Source: Flavobacterium sp.
Lineage (GTDB): Bacteria > Bacteroidota > Bacteroidia > Flavobacteriales > Flavobacteriaceae
Reading direction: 5' to 3'
Length of the DNA stretch: 48,861 nt
Assembly (NCBI GenBank): GCA_018883065.1
Contig: VEQT01000015.1
Span: 1-48,861 of the forward strand
The position numbers were made by a program, and so were the translations under genes. Shown piece after piece: positions 24,640 to 32,481 of the stretch (positions within the stretch are counted from its first letter, which is position 1; each line of letters opens with the position of its first letter). A model generated the notes under the pieces. It was not told the origin of the DNA, did not search any database, and worked only from the letters and a program-made list of their open reading frames with translations.

Positions 24640-25890
24640 ATGTTATTTGAAGAATTATCCCTTTCCAAGAGTATCCAACGTGCCGTATTTGAAGCAGGCT
24701 ATACCGAAACTACTCCCATCCAAGAACAAGCCATTCCCATTGTATTAACCGGCCGCGATTTAGTAGGCTGTGCGCAAACGGGTACTGGCAAAACTGCAGC
24801 TTTTGCTATTCCAATTATTCATCAGTTGCACCGCATGGTGGGTTCATCTAAAAAAGCCAAAGCCATTCGTGCCTTAGTGATAACCCCTACGCGCGAATTG
24901 GCCGTGCAAATTGGTCAAAATTTTGACAAATACGGCCAATACACCAACCTAACCCAACTCACCATTTTTGGCGGTGTTTCGCAGATTCCCCAAGTGGATG
25001 TATTGCGCAAAGGTGTAGATATTTTGATTGCTACTCCCGGCCGATTATTGGATTTACACAAACAAGGCTTTATCGATTTAGATCAACTGCACACTTTAGT
25101 GCTCGACGAAGCCGATCAGATGCTCGACATGGGTTTTGTTAACGATGTAAAAAAAATAGTAAAACTTACACCCAACAACCGCCAAACTCTATTGTTTTCG
25201 GCTACCATGCCCATTGCGATTCGCGAATTGGCAGAATTATTTCTAAAAGATCCAGCCAGTGTGACTGTTTCTCCAGTATCTTCTACTGCCGAAAAAATAG
25301 AACAACGCATATACTTTGTAGATAAAACGGAGAAAAGAAATTTATTGTACCACCTTATACGCAACGAAAAACTAAGTGATGTGTTGGTGTTTTCACGCAC
25401 CAAACACGGTGCCGACAACGTGGTAAAAGCCTTGCGCAAACATGGCGTAGCAGCCGAAGCCATCCACGGCGACAAATCGCAATCGGCCCGTCAACGGGTG
25501 TTGGATGCATTTAAAAACAAAGAAGTGGGTGTTTTGGTAGCTACGGATATTGCTGCCCGAGGAATCGATATAGATTTGCTCCCCTACGTGATCAATTTTG
25601 ATTTGCCCAATATACCCGAAACCTATGTGCATCGAATTGGACGAACCGGTCGTGCTGGGAGTAACGGCGTAGCTATTTCATTTTGCAGCAAAGACGAAGC
25701 GCCTTACTGGAAAGACATTCAAAAATTAATTAAGGTTGATGTGCAAGTGATAAGCGATCACCCCTATCCGTGGCACGAAGGAAGTCCAAGTATAGAAACA
25801 GCACCGCCTAAAAATTCCAACCGCAGTGGCGGAGCGCATAAATCTAGAAAATCGGCACAGTCCAAACAAAACAAAAAACGCTGGTATTAA
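24640..25890 (+). CDS. rhlE: DEAD-box RNA helicase, RhlE-like
   Basis: A 416-residue ATP-dependent RNA helicase. All motifs are present: Q motif TPIQEQAIP, Walker A AQTGTGKT (about 47-54), PTRELA, TPGRLLDL, DEADQML (about 156-162), SAT, TDIAARGIDIDLLPYV, and HRIGRTGRAG. The C-terminal tail (about 375-416) is basic and polar (Ser/Lys/Gln/Asn, ending NKKRWY), typical of RhlE-like proteins. Roles in this subfamily include ribosome assembly and RNA turnover in the cold; the specific role is unknown. The stop codon lies in the loop of the terminator at 25873-25902. Confidence 0.9.
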   Translation: MLFEELSLSKSIQRAVFEAGYTETTPIQEQAIPIVLTGRDLVGCAQTGTGKTAAFAIPIIHQLHRMVGSSKKAKAIRALVITPTRELAVQIGQNFDKYGQYTNLTQLTIFGGVSQIPQVDVLRKGVDILIATPGRLLDLHKQGFIDLDQLHTLVLDEADQMLDMGFVNDVKKIVKLTPNNRQTLLFSATMPIAIRELAELFLKDPASVTVSPVSSTAEKIEQRIYFVDKTEKRNLLYHLIRNEKLSDVLVFSRTKHGADNVVKALRKHGVAAEAIHGDKSQSARQRVLDAFKNKEVGVLVATDIAARGIDIDLLPYVINFDLPNIPETYVHRIGRTGRAGSNGVAISFCSKDEAPYWKDIQKLIKVDVQVISDHPYPWHEGSPSIETAPPKNSNRSGGAHKSRKSAQSKQNKKRWY

Positions 25891-25902
25891 CCAGCGTTTT
25901 TT
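25873..25902. terminator. bidirectional terminator containing the rhlE stop codon
   Basis: AAAAAACGCTGG at 25873-25884 pairs with CCAGCGTTTTTT at 25891-25902. The loop TATTAA includes the rhlE TAA (25888-25890), so the hairpin starts inside the coding region. It ends eight bases before the stop of the convergent ettA. Confidence 0.9.
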
Positions 25903-25910
25903 ATTAAGAA

Positions 25911-27605
25911 TTAGTCTCGAATTAATTTGCGGTACTTGATTCGTTTGGGAGTTAGATCGCCACCCAAGCGTTTCTTCTTGTTTTCTTCATAGTCGGAGAA
26001 ACCACCTTCAAAATAATACACTTCAGAATCGCCTTCAAAAGCCAAAATGTGGGTGCAAATACGGTCCAAGAACCAACGGTCGTGGGAAATGATTACCGCA
26101 CAACCGGCAAAATTTTCTAATCCTTCTTCTAAGGCACGCAAGGTGTTGATATCTAAATCATTGGTGGGCTCATCGAGCAACAACACATTGCCTTCTTCTT
26201 TCAAGGTCATGGCCAAATGTAAGCGATTGCGTTCCCCACCTGAAAGGGTGGATACTTTTTTGTTTTGATCTGATCCACCAAAATTAAAACGAGACAAATA
26301 GGCTCTCGAATTGACTTGACGTCCACCCATCATGATTAGTTCTTGTCCGTCGCAAAAATTCTCCCAAATGGATTTGTTTGGGTCAATGTTGGAATGTGAC
26401 TGATCGACGTAAGCAATTTTTACAGTTTCGCCAATTTCAAAGGTACCGGCATCGGCTTCTTGTTCGCCCATAATCATGCGGAAAATGGTTGATTTACCGG
26501 CTCCATTTGGCCCAATAATCCCTACAATACCCGCTTGTGGCAAGGTGAAGTTTAGATTGTCATACAACAATTTATCCCCAAAGGCTTTGGCTACATTTTT
26601 GGCTTCGATTACATTGGTACCTAAACGCGGACCATTGGGAATATAGATTTCCAAGTTTTCATCCAATTGTTTTTGATCCTCATTCAAGAGTTTGTCGTAG
26701 TTCTGCAAACGGGCTTTTTGCTTGGTCTGACGTCCTTTGGCACCTTGTCGTACCCAGTCTAACTCACGCTCTAAGGTCTTGCGGCGTTTGGACGCTACTT
26801 TTTCTTCTAAGGCCATACGGCTTGACTTTTGATCCAACCAAGACGAATAATTTCCTTTCCACGGAATGCCTTCTCCTCGATCGAGTTCTAAAATCCAACC
26901 GGCTACATTATCCAAGAAATAACGGTCGTGCGTTACAGCAATAACCGTTCCGGAGTATTGCGCCAAATGCTGTTCCAACCACAACACACTCTCGGCATCT
27001 AAGTGGTTGGTAGGCTCATCAAGCAATAAAACGTCAGGTTGTTGTAATAACAAACGACACAAGGCCACACGACGGCGTTCACCTCCCGATAAATTTTTGA
27101 TCAACATATCGGGTTCTGGAGTGCGCAAGGCATCCATTGCAATTTCGAGTTTGGTATCAATTTCCCATGCGCCCAAGGCATCTATCTTGTCTTGCAAATC
27201 GGCTTGGCGATCCATGAGTTGCTGCATTTTATCGGCATCTTCATAGACTTCAGGCAAACCAAATTGGTCGTTGATTTTGTTGAATTCGTCCAAGACAGCC
27301 ATGGTTTCGGCTACGCCTTCGCGCACCACCTCAATCACGGTTTTGCTGTCGTCAAGTTGTGGCTCTTGCTCCAAATAGCCCACGGTATATCCTGGCGCAA
27401 ACACCACATCTCCTTGGTAATTTTTATCGACTCCCGCTATAATTTTGAGCAAAGAGGATTTCCCCGAACCGTTAAGCCCCAGAATCCCAATTTTGGCGCC
27501 GTAAAAGAAACTTAAGTAAATGTTTTTTAATACTTGCTTGTCGCTACTAGAGTAAGTTTTACTCACGCGCTGCATTGAGAATATGACTTTCTTATCGTCT
27601 GACAT
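25911..27605 (-). CDS. ettA: energy-dependent translational throttle protein EttA (ABC-F)
   Basis: A 564-residue soluble ABC-F ATPase that binds the ribosomal E site and gates translation by energy status. Two ATPase domains have Walker A GLNGSGKSSLL (about 39-49) and GPNGAGKSTIF (about 356-366). Signatures are NLSGGERRRVAL and TLSGGERNRLHLAM, with LLLDEPTNHLD and LLLDEPTNDLD as Walker B. The linker contains the EttA-type arm and LDWVRQGAKGRQTKQKARL. No membrane domain is present. The C-terminus FEGGFSDYEENKKKRLG is typical. It is downstream of the cytochrome c gene by 48 bases, possibly the same transcript. Confidence 0.94.
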   Translation of the reverse strand: MSDDKKVIFSMQRVSKTYSSSDKQVLKNIYLSFFYGAKIGILGLNGSGKSSLLKIIAGVDKNYQGDVVFAPGYTVGYLEQEPQLDDSKTVIEVVREGVAETMAVLDEFNKINDQFGLPEVYEDADKMQQLMDRQADLQDKIDALGAWEIDTKLEIAMDALRTPEPDMLIKNLSGGERRRVALCRLLLQQPDVLLLDEPTNHLDAESVLWLEQHLAQYSGTVIAVTHDRYFLDNVAGWILELDRGEGIPWKGNYSSWLDQKSSRMALEEKVASKRRKTLERELDWVRQGAKGRQTKQKARLQNYDKLLNEDQKQLDENLEIYIPNGPRLGTNVIEAKNVAKAFGDKLLYDNLNFTLPQAGIVGIIGPNGAGKSTIFRMIMGEQEADAGTFEIGETVKIAYVDQSHSNIDPNKSIWENFCDGQELIMMGGRQVNSRAYLSRFNFGGSDQNKKVSTLSGGERNRLHLAMTLKEEGNVLLLDEPTNDLDINTLRALEEGLENFAGCAVIISHDRWFLDRICTHILAFEGDSEVYYFEGGFSDYEENKKKRLGGDLTPKRIKYRKLIRD

Positions 27606-27653
27606 AGGATGTGTATTTTAAATTAATTGGTGAATGTATTTGCTGTGATTTGT

Positions 27654-28055
27654 TTACTTCATGCTTAAAATATAGGTTAAAATCACCGTTGCTTCATCTT
27701 GACTTAAACCAGGATGAGCTGTCATGGGTGTTTCTCCCCAATTGCCTTTTCCTCCTTTGATTATTTTTTCAGTTAACTGCGGAATATCTGTTATCGAATA
27801 CCGTTTGGCAATTTGACTATACGAAGGCCCAATGACGCTTTCTTTTTCATGGTGACATGCTGCACAATCATTGGCCGAAAGTAATTCTTCAGCCGACATA
27901 AGTTGACTCATAGCAGCAGACTCATCTGTCGAAGATTCCCTATCAATTGCCTTTTCAATGGATGAAGATGTTGATCGATTACAAGATAAAATGATGCATA
28001 CTAAAACCAAACTAACGCATAAAATAATGCTGTTCTTTAAAGAAAATCTGTTCAT
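27654..28055 (-). CDS. small c-type cytochrome lipoprotein
   Basis: A 133-residue protein. A hydrophobic signal peptide ends in a lipobox with Cys25 (LVCIILSC-N), so it is probably a lipid-anchored periplasmic or outer-leaflet cytochrome. The single haem site is C64-A-A-C67-H68, and a Met in GETPMTAHPGL (about 106-116) is the likely sixth ligand. The C-terminal helix EATVILTYILSMK is the standard cytochrome c end. The electron partner is unknown; it might feed the cbb3 or aa3 oxidase. It begins 17 bases after the small membrane protein gene upstream. Confidence 0.86.
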   Translation of the reverse strand: MNRFSLKNSIILCVSLVLVCIILSCNRSTSSSIEKAIDRESSTDESAAMSQLMSAEELLSANDCAACHHEKESVIGPSYSQIAKRYSITDIPQLTEKIIKGGKGNWGETPMTAHPGLSQDEATVILTYILSMK

Positions 28056-28072
28056 ACTGAATTGAACGGAAA

Positions 28073-28249
28073 CTAAACTCGTCCTTTTAAAGCATTAAAC
28101 ACCCATGCATTGGCTAAAAATCCAACACCAACAGCACCAAATCCCCAACCAGCTACGTCGTCATATTTGAAAGCGCCCAAAGCAATAAGCAACAATCCCA
28201 TACTAACCATTAATAAGGTAGCATAACCCAATATTGTATTTTTATTCAT
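28073..28249 (-). CDS. small two-helix membrane protein, CAL67264 family-like
   Basis: A 58-residue ORF on the minus strand, with ATG at 28247-28249 and stop at 28073-28075. It has two hydrophobic segments, about 6-25 (LGYATLLMVSMGLLLIALG) and 33-50 (AGWGFGAVGVGFLANAW), with a short KYDD turn and a basic end. From memory this fits the CAL67264-type family of small Flavobacteriia membrane proteins, whose function is unknown. The ORF is short, but its composition, start and the 17-base spacing to the cytochrome c gene support it as a real, co-transcribed gene. Confidence 0.75.
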   Translation of the reverse strand: MNKNTILGYATLLMVSMGLLLIALGAFKYDDVAGWGFGAVGVGFLANAWVFNALKGRV

Positions 28250-28310
28250 ATTTTTCTTTTAAATCGATGCAAATATCTAAATTACTCTTCGCAATTCAAA
28301 CTGCAAATGT

Positions 28311-29315
28311 TTAATTAAAAAGCGCAATCAACATTTCTCTGTACAAATCATTCAACGGCAAACTATTAGCCCCTACCCCTTTGCTTTTCACATCCATTTC
28401 TCGAAGTTTTGCAATCGCAACGCTTACTTTTTTCATCGGGAAATTGCGGGCAGCCAACTCATAATCTTTAGTAAAATACGGACTAATTTTTAAAGCAGCC
28501 GCCACATTTTTGGATGATTTGTCTTTGAGTCCGTGGTATTGCAGTAGTTGTTGAAAGTATCCAAAAATTAATGCTGTAACCATTAAAATTGGGTTCTCCT
28601 TTGGATTTTCCGAAAAATAGTGAACAATTTGGTAGGCCTTCAGTTGGTTGCGCTCCCCAATTGCTTTGCGCAATTCAAACACATTAAAGTCCTTGCTAAA
28701 TCCAATATTATCTTCTATATCAATGGCCGTTATAGTGCTTTGTTTGGGAAGTACAATTTGTAATTTTTCGAGTTCGTTGTTTATTTTACTTAAATCAGTC
28801 CCCAAAAACTCTACTAACATAGCTGTGGCTTTGGGCTCAATTCCGTACCCTTTGGATTTCAATACACGATTAATCCAATCACCCACTTGGTTTTCGTAGA
28901 GTTTTTTACTTTCAAAAAGCACCCCCAATTTTTCGATGTTTTTGGTAAATTTCTTGCGCTTATCGATGGTTTTGTATTTGTAACAAAACACCAATACCGA
29001 AGTTGGTACCGGATTTTCAGTATATCTCTCAATTTGTTCGATGGTACGCGACAAATCTTGCGCTTCTTTTACAATAATCACTTGGCGATCGGCCATCATG
29101 GGAAATCGCTTGGCGGTACCAATAATGTCTTCAATGGTTACATCTCGCCCGTATAAAACCGTTTGATTAAAACCCTTTTCATCTTCCGTCAATACATTTT
29201 GCTCGATATAATCCGCAATTTTATCAATATAATAAGCCTCTTCCCCCATTAAAAAATAAATGGGTTTAATTTGGCCATTTTTGATATCATTGACAATTTT
29301 TACTGCTTCATCCAT
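28311..29315 (-). CDS. holA: DNA polymerase III delta subunit
   Basis: A 334-residue clamp-loader subunit that opens the beta sliding clamp during replication. The N-terminus has PIYFLMGEEAYYIDKIADYI (about 17-36), the standard HolA start, followed by NQTVLYGRD and RRFPMMADRQVIIVKEAQ-like blocks (AAA+ fold without Walker A). The C-terminal collar part has YFQQLLQYHGLKDKS and NDLYREMLIALFN. Length and architecture are normal. A 14-base tandem repeat starts at the base immediately before its start codon. Confidence 0.93.
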   Translation of the reverse strand: MDEAVKIVNDIKNGQIKPIYFLMGEEAYYIDKIADYIEQNVLTEDEKGFNQTVLYGRDVTIEDIIGTAKRFPMMADRQVIIVKEAQDLSRTIEQIERYTENPVPTSVLVFCYKYKTIDKRKKFTKNIEKLGVLFESKKLYENQVGDWINRVLKSKGYGIEPKATAMLVEFLGTDLSKINNELEKLQIVLPKQSTITAIDIEDNIGFSKDFNVFELRKAIGERNQLKAYQIVHYFSENPKENPILMVTALIFGYFQQLLQYHGLKDKSSKNVAAALKISPYFTKDYELAARNFPMKKVSVAIAKLREMDVKSKGVGANSLPLNDLYREMLIALFN

Positions 29316-29350
29316 TTTTCAGTTCTCGGTTTTCAGTTCTCGGTTCTCGG
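29316..29350. repeat. 14-base tandem repeat at the holA 5' side
   Basis: TTTTCAGTTCTCGG occurs at 29316-29329 and 29330-29343, followed by a 7-base partial unit TTCTCGG (29344-29350). It abuts the holA start codon. The rest of the gap to 29465 is AT-rich, with AATCTTTAAATC at 29429-29440. Confidence 0.85.
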
Positions 29351-29465
29351 TTTACGTTTATGTTTATTCGAGTTTTGCTAGGCTAATGCATAGGTAAAGT
29401 AAAGAATCTTTTAATTTTTCAATCATTCAATCTTTAAATCGTATCAAAAAATTTACTTTTACCCC

Positions 29466-29915
29466 ATGCAACTGCTTCAGTTTTCTCCGTTTCGCTTCCG
29501 ATTCAAAAATAGTGAAAATAAAGTCGCCATTTTTGATGAAATTCGGAAAAAATTCATCCAACTCACCCCCGAAGAATGGGTGCGTCAACATGTGGTGCAT
29601 CATTTTATTTACGAAAAAAACTACCCCAAATCACTCATCAATGTCGAAAAACGAATTCAAGTCAATGGCCAAACGAAACGCTATGATGTAGTGGTGTATT
29701 ATCCCGATGGACGGTTGCGGATTTTAGTAGAATGCAAAGCGCCCGAAGTGGTTATTTCACAAGCAACATTTGATCAAATTGCCCGTTACAATTCCGCTTT
29801 ACACGCCGATTTTTTAATGGTAACCAATGGATTGAATCACTACTTTTGCCAAATGGATTTTGAAAACGAAAAGTATCATTTTTTGCCCGAATTGCCGGCT
29901 CATCAACCCCAATAA
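29466..29915 (+). CDS. orphan HsdR N-terminal-like (type I restriction R domain) protein
   Basis: A 149-residue stand-alone protein matching the nuclease-like N-terminal domain of type I restriction HsdR subunits. PD-(D/E)xK residues are visible: E61 (VEKRIQVNG), D74 (KRYDVVVYYPDG), and E89-C-K91 (ILVECKAPEV), with the following helix ATFDQIARYNS. No helicase domain and no modification or specificity genes are nearby, so it is not a restriction system on its own. Similar stand-alone proteins occur next to holA in Flavobacteriaceae, from memory. A TACTTTTA element (29454-29461) is only four bases from the ATG, so a near-leaderless mRNA is possible. Confidence 0.82.
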   Translation: MQLLQFSPFRFRFKNSENKVAIFDEIRKKFIQLTPEEWVRQHVVHHFIYEKNYPKSLINVEKRIQVNGQTKRYDVVVYYPDGRLRILVECKAPEVVISQATFDQIARYNSALHADFLMVTNGLNHYFCQMDFENEKYHFLPELPAHQPQ

Positions 29916-29921
29916 ATACCC

Positions 29922-30923
29922 ATGAATAACTCCGCTGTAGTCATCTTGAATTGGAACGGACAAAAACTACTCGAACAGTTTTTGCCCTCAATTATTCAGC
30001 ACTCTGGCAATGCACAAATTTATGTGGCAGACAATGCTTCAACCGATACTTCAATTTCCTTTATTCAATCACAATTTCCACAAGTACAAATCATTCAAAA
30101 CAGGAGCAATTTTGGCTTCGCACAAGGCTATAATGAGGCGCTCAAGCAGGTACACGAACCTATTTTTGTTTTGGTTAATTCGGATATTGAGGTAACTGAA
30201 AATTGGCTAACTCCCATCGAAAAATTATTACACGAACAATCCAATGTAGCCATCGTACAACCCAAAATTTTAGATTTTAAAGACAAAACCAAGTTTGAAT
30301 ATGCCGGTGCAGCCGGTGGCTTTATTGATCGTTTGGGTTATCCGTACTGCCGTGGACGAATATTTGACTGTATCGAGGAGGATCTTGGTCAATACAACGA
30401 TACCCAATCTATATTTTGGGCATCGGGTGCTTGCTTTGGAATTCGAAAAAACGTATTTACCCAACTGCAAGGTTTTGATACCGATTTTTTTGCACACCAA
30501 GAAGAAATTGATTTGTGTTGGCGTGCTATAAACCTAGGGCATGAGATTGTGTATTGTTCTGAATCAACCGTTTACCACGTGGGCGGCGCTACCCTGCAAG
30601 CAAGCAATCCACAGAAAACGTATTTGAATTTTCGAAACTCTTTGTGCATGCTTACCAAAAATTTGCCGTTACTCTCATTATTACCCATTTTATTTATTCG
30701 CCTCGTGATGGATGGATTGGCGGGCATCCAATTTCTCCTTCAAGGTAAAGCTGCGCATTGCTGGGCAATTGTTCGGGCGCACTTTGGATTTTATAGTTTG
30801 TTTGCCAAGATGTGGAAAAAACGCAGCGCACACCAAGAACTCAACTACTATAAAATAAATAGTATTGTGTTTCGTTATTTTGTAAGAAAGCAGCGCAAAT
30901 TCAACGATTTATTTTTAACGTAA
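29922..30923 (+). CDS. glycosyltransferase family 2, rhamnosyltransferase-like
   Basis: A 333-residue GT2 enzyme that starts six bases after the HsdR-N-like gene. NSAVVILNWNGQKLLEQFL opens the domain. IYVADNASTDTSISFI (about 33-48), NRSNFGFAQGYNEAL (about 60-74) and PIFVLVNSDIEVTENWL (DxD-equivalent NSD, about 80-96) follow. IFWASGACFGIRKNVF and FFAHQEEIDLCWRAINLGHE belong to the acceptor region. The C-terminal 80 residues include a hydrophobic pair that may touch the membrane. It resembles the enzyme at 14706-15644. Substrate unknown; a surface polysaccharide is likely. Confidence 0.87.
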   Translation: MNNSAVVILNWNGQKLLEQFLPSIIQHSGNAQIYVADNASTDTSISFIQSQFPQVQIIQNRSNFGFAQGYNEALKQVHEPIFVLVNSDIEVTENWLTPIEKLLHEQSNVAIVQPKILDFKDKTKFEYAGAAGGFIDRLGYPYCRGRIFDCIEEDLGQYNDTQSIFWASGACFGIRKNVFTQLQGFDTDFFAHQEEIDLCWRAINLGHEIVYCSESTVYHVGGATLQASNPQKTYLNFRNSLCMLTKNLPLLSLLPILFIRLVMDGLAGIQFLLQGKAAHCWAIVRAHFGFYSLFAKMWKKRSAHQELNYYKINSIVFRYFVRKQRKFNDLFLT

Positions 30924-30961
30924 CTTTAAATAAACCAGCTTTTATTCTAACCTAAATACCA

Positions 30962-30969
30962 TAATTTTG
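30962..30969 (+). promoter_or_regulatory. promoter -7 element of the OmpA-like gene
   Basis: TAATTTTG, an exact TAnnTTTG match, ends 21 bases before the ATG at 30991. Confidence 0.5.
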
Positions 30970-30990
30970 TAACCGATAAATCCTTACACA

Positions 30991-31821
30991 ATGAAAAAAG
31001 TCTTATTTGCCTTATCGCTTGTTGCTTTGATAGCAACTACTTCTTGCGGCACCAAGAAAAAAATTGCCGACTTAGAAGCCAAAAACAAAGAAGTTCAAGA
31101 TTTATTGAACACGGCCACCGTAAAATTAAATTCTTGCTTAACCGAGAAAGAATCACTTGCGGGTCAAATTGATTTCCTTAAAAAATCAAATACAGATCTG
31201 ATCAACAACATGAATAACGTTACCACCTTATCGGCCAAAGGTGCTCAAAACATAGAGAAAGCACTCGAAACCATCAAAGAAAAAGACTTAAAAATTACCC
31301 GCATGCAAGATGCCTTAACCAAAAAGGACAGCATGACTTTGGCCTTGGTAACCAGCATTAAAGGCGCTGTAGGTATTACCGATCCAGACATTGAAGTGAA
31401 TGTAGAAAAAGGAGTCGTTTTTATTTCGATAGCTGATAAATTGTTATTTAAAAGTGGCAGCTACGTAGTGAGTGACAGAGCCAAAGAAGTTCTGGCCAAA
31501 GTGGCAAAAATTATCAACAGCAAACCCGATTTTGAATGCATGGTTGAAGGCCATACCGACAATGTGCCCTTTACCGGAAACGCCATTTTATTGGATAACT
31601 GGGATTTGAGCGTGAAACGTTCTACAGCTATTGTACGTGTTTTGACCAATGATTTAAAAGTAAATCCAGCGCAATTGATTGCCGCAGGTCGTGGACAATT
31701 TATTCCTTTAGTAGAAAATAATTCGTCTGCCAACCGCGCCACCAACCGACGTACCCGTATTGTTATACTACCCAAAATTGATCAGTTTTACGACATGATC
31801 GAAAAGGAAATGAAAAAATAA
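30991..31821 (+). CDS. OmpA family lipoprotein with coiled-coil stalk
   Basis: A 276-residue envelope protein. The signal peptide ends at a lipobox with C19 (LVALIATTSC-G), so it is lipid-anchored. Residues 24-120 are a charged coiled coil, with ADLEAKNKEVQDLLNTATVKL at its start. The C-terminal OmpA domain (about 137-270) has LFKSGSYVVSDRAKEVLAKVA, MVEGHTDNVPF and NLSVKRSTAIV-like segments, with AAGRGQFIPL and RATNRRTRIVILP, and binds peptidoglycan. No beta-barrel is present. The likely role is tethering the outer membrane to the cell wall. It has its own promoter and the terminator at 31831-31858. Confidence 0.92.
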   Translation: MKKVLFALSLVALIATTSCGTKKKIADLEAKNKEVQDLLNTATVKLNSCLTEKESLAGQIDFLKKSNTDLINNMNNVTTLSAKGAQNIEKALETIKEKDLKITRMQDALTKKDSMTLALVTSIKGAVGITDPDIEVNVEKGVVFISIADKLLFKSGSYVVSDRAKEVLAKVAKIINSKPDFECMVEGHTDNVPFTGNAILLDNWDLSVKRSTAIVRVLTNDLKVNPAQLIAAGRGQFIPLVENNSSANRATNRRTRIVILPKIDQFYDMIEKEMKK

Positions 31822-31830
31822 TCAACAAGA

Positions 31831-31858
31831 AACGCCTTATACACTAAGGCGTTTTTTT
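31831..31858. terminator. rho-independent terminator after the OmpA-like gene
   Basis: AACGCCTTA (31831-31839) pairs perfectly with TAAGGCGTT (31845-31853), followed by a T tract to 31858. The convergent YciO-like stop codon (31857-31859) overlaps the T tract. Confidence 0.9.
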
Positions 31859-32471
31859 ATTCCCACTCCCCTTTTCCTGCGCGAATTAAAACGGGTTCAT
31901 AACCCGAAAGATCCACAATAGTCGAACCTACATTATCGCCATAACCGCCATCGATAACCAAATCGACGAGGTTCTGCCATTTTTCGAAAATCAATTCGGG
32001 ATCGGTAGAATATTCAAGCACTTCATCCTCGTCGTGAATGGAAGTCGACACAATGGGATTGCCCAATTGCTTCACAATTTCTAAGGCAATAGCATTAGCA
32101 GGCACCCGAATACCCACGGTAGTTTTCTTTTTGAATTCCTTGGGCAAAGAATTATTTCCGGGTAAAATAAAGGTATATGGCCCAGGCAAATGGTGTTTTA
32201 AAATTTTAAAGGTAGGCGTATCAACTTGCTTTACATAATCGGACAGATTGCTCAAATCGTGACACACAAACGAGAAATTGGCTTTCTCTAATTTGATGCC
32301 TTTGATGCGGGCAATGCGATCCAAGGCTTTAGAATTGGTGATGTCGCAGCCCAAGCCATAGACAGTATCGGTAGGGTAAATCACCAAGCCACCGTTGCGC
32401 AATACATCAACCACCTTTTTAATGGCAGACTCGCTGGGTTTATTTTCGTAAATCTTGATGAATTCGGCCAT
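31857..32471 (-). CDS. YrdC/YciO-like protein, second TsaC/Sua5 paralogue
   Basis: A 204-residue YrdC-fold protein. GGLVIYPTDTVYGLGCDITN (about 27-46) and GPYTFILPGNNSLP are present. However, the SAN motif region reads VSTSIHDEDE, not STSAN, and the tail DLVIDGGYGDNVGSTIVDLSG and PVLIRAGKGEW resemble E. coli YciO. YciO-type proteins show weak or no t6A activity, so its function is unclear. It lies 10 bases after the UvrD helicase gene on the same strand, suggesting co-transcription. The TsaC-like gene at 16340 keeps the SAN motif. Confidence 0.84.
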   Translation of the reverse strand: MAEFIKIYENKPSESAIKKVVDVLRNGGLVIYPTDTVYGLGCDITNSKALDRIARIKGIKLEKANFSFVCHDLSNLSDYVKQVDTPTFKILKHHLPGPYTFILPGNNSLPKEFKKKTTVGIRVPANAIALEIVKQLGNPIVSTSIHDEDEVLEYSTDPELIFEKWQNLVDLVIDGGYGDNVGSTIVDLSGYEPVLIRAGKGEWE

Positions 32472-32481
32472 GATTTTTTTA

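Noticed and set aside
25116..25475. 119-codon open frame opposite the DEAD-box helicase
   Set aside because: It lies fully inside a gene with all helicase motifs and has no independent signals.
29466..29915. Type I restriction-modification system
   Set aside because: Only an HsdR-N-like domain is present; no helicase part, HsdM or HsdS lies in the neighbourhood.
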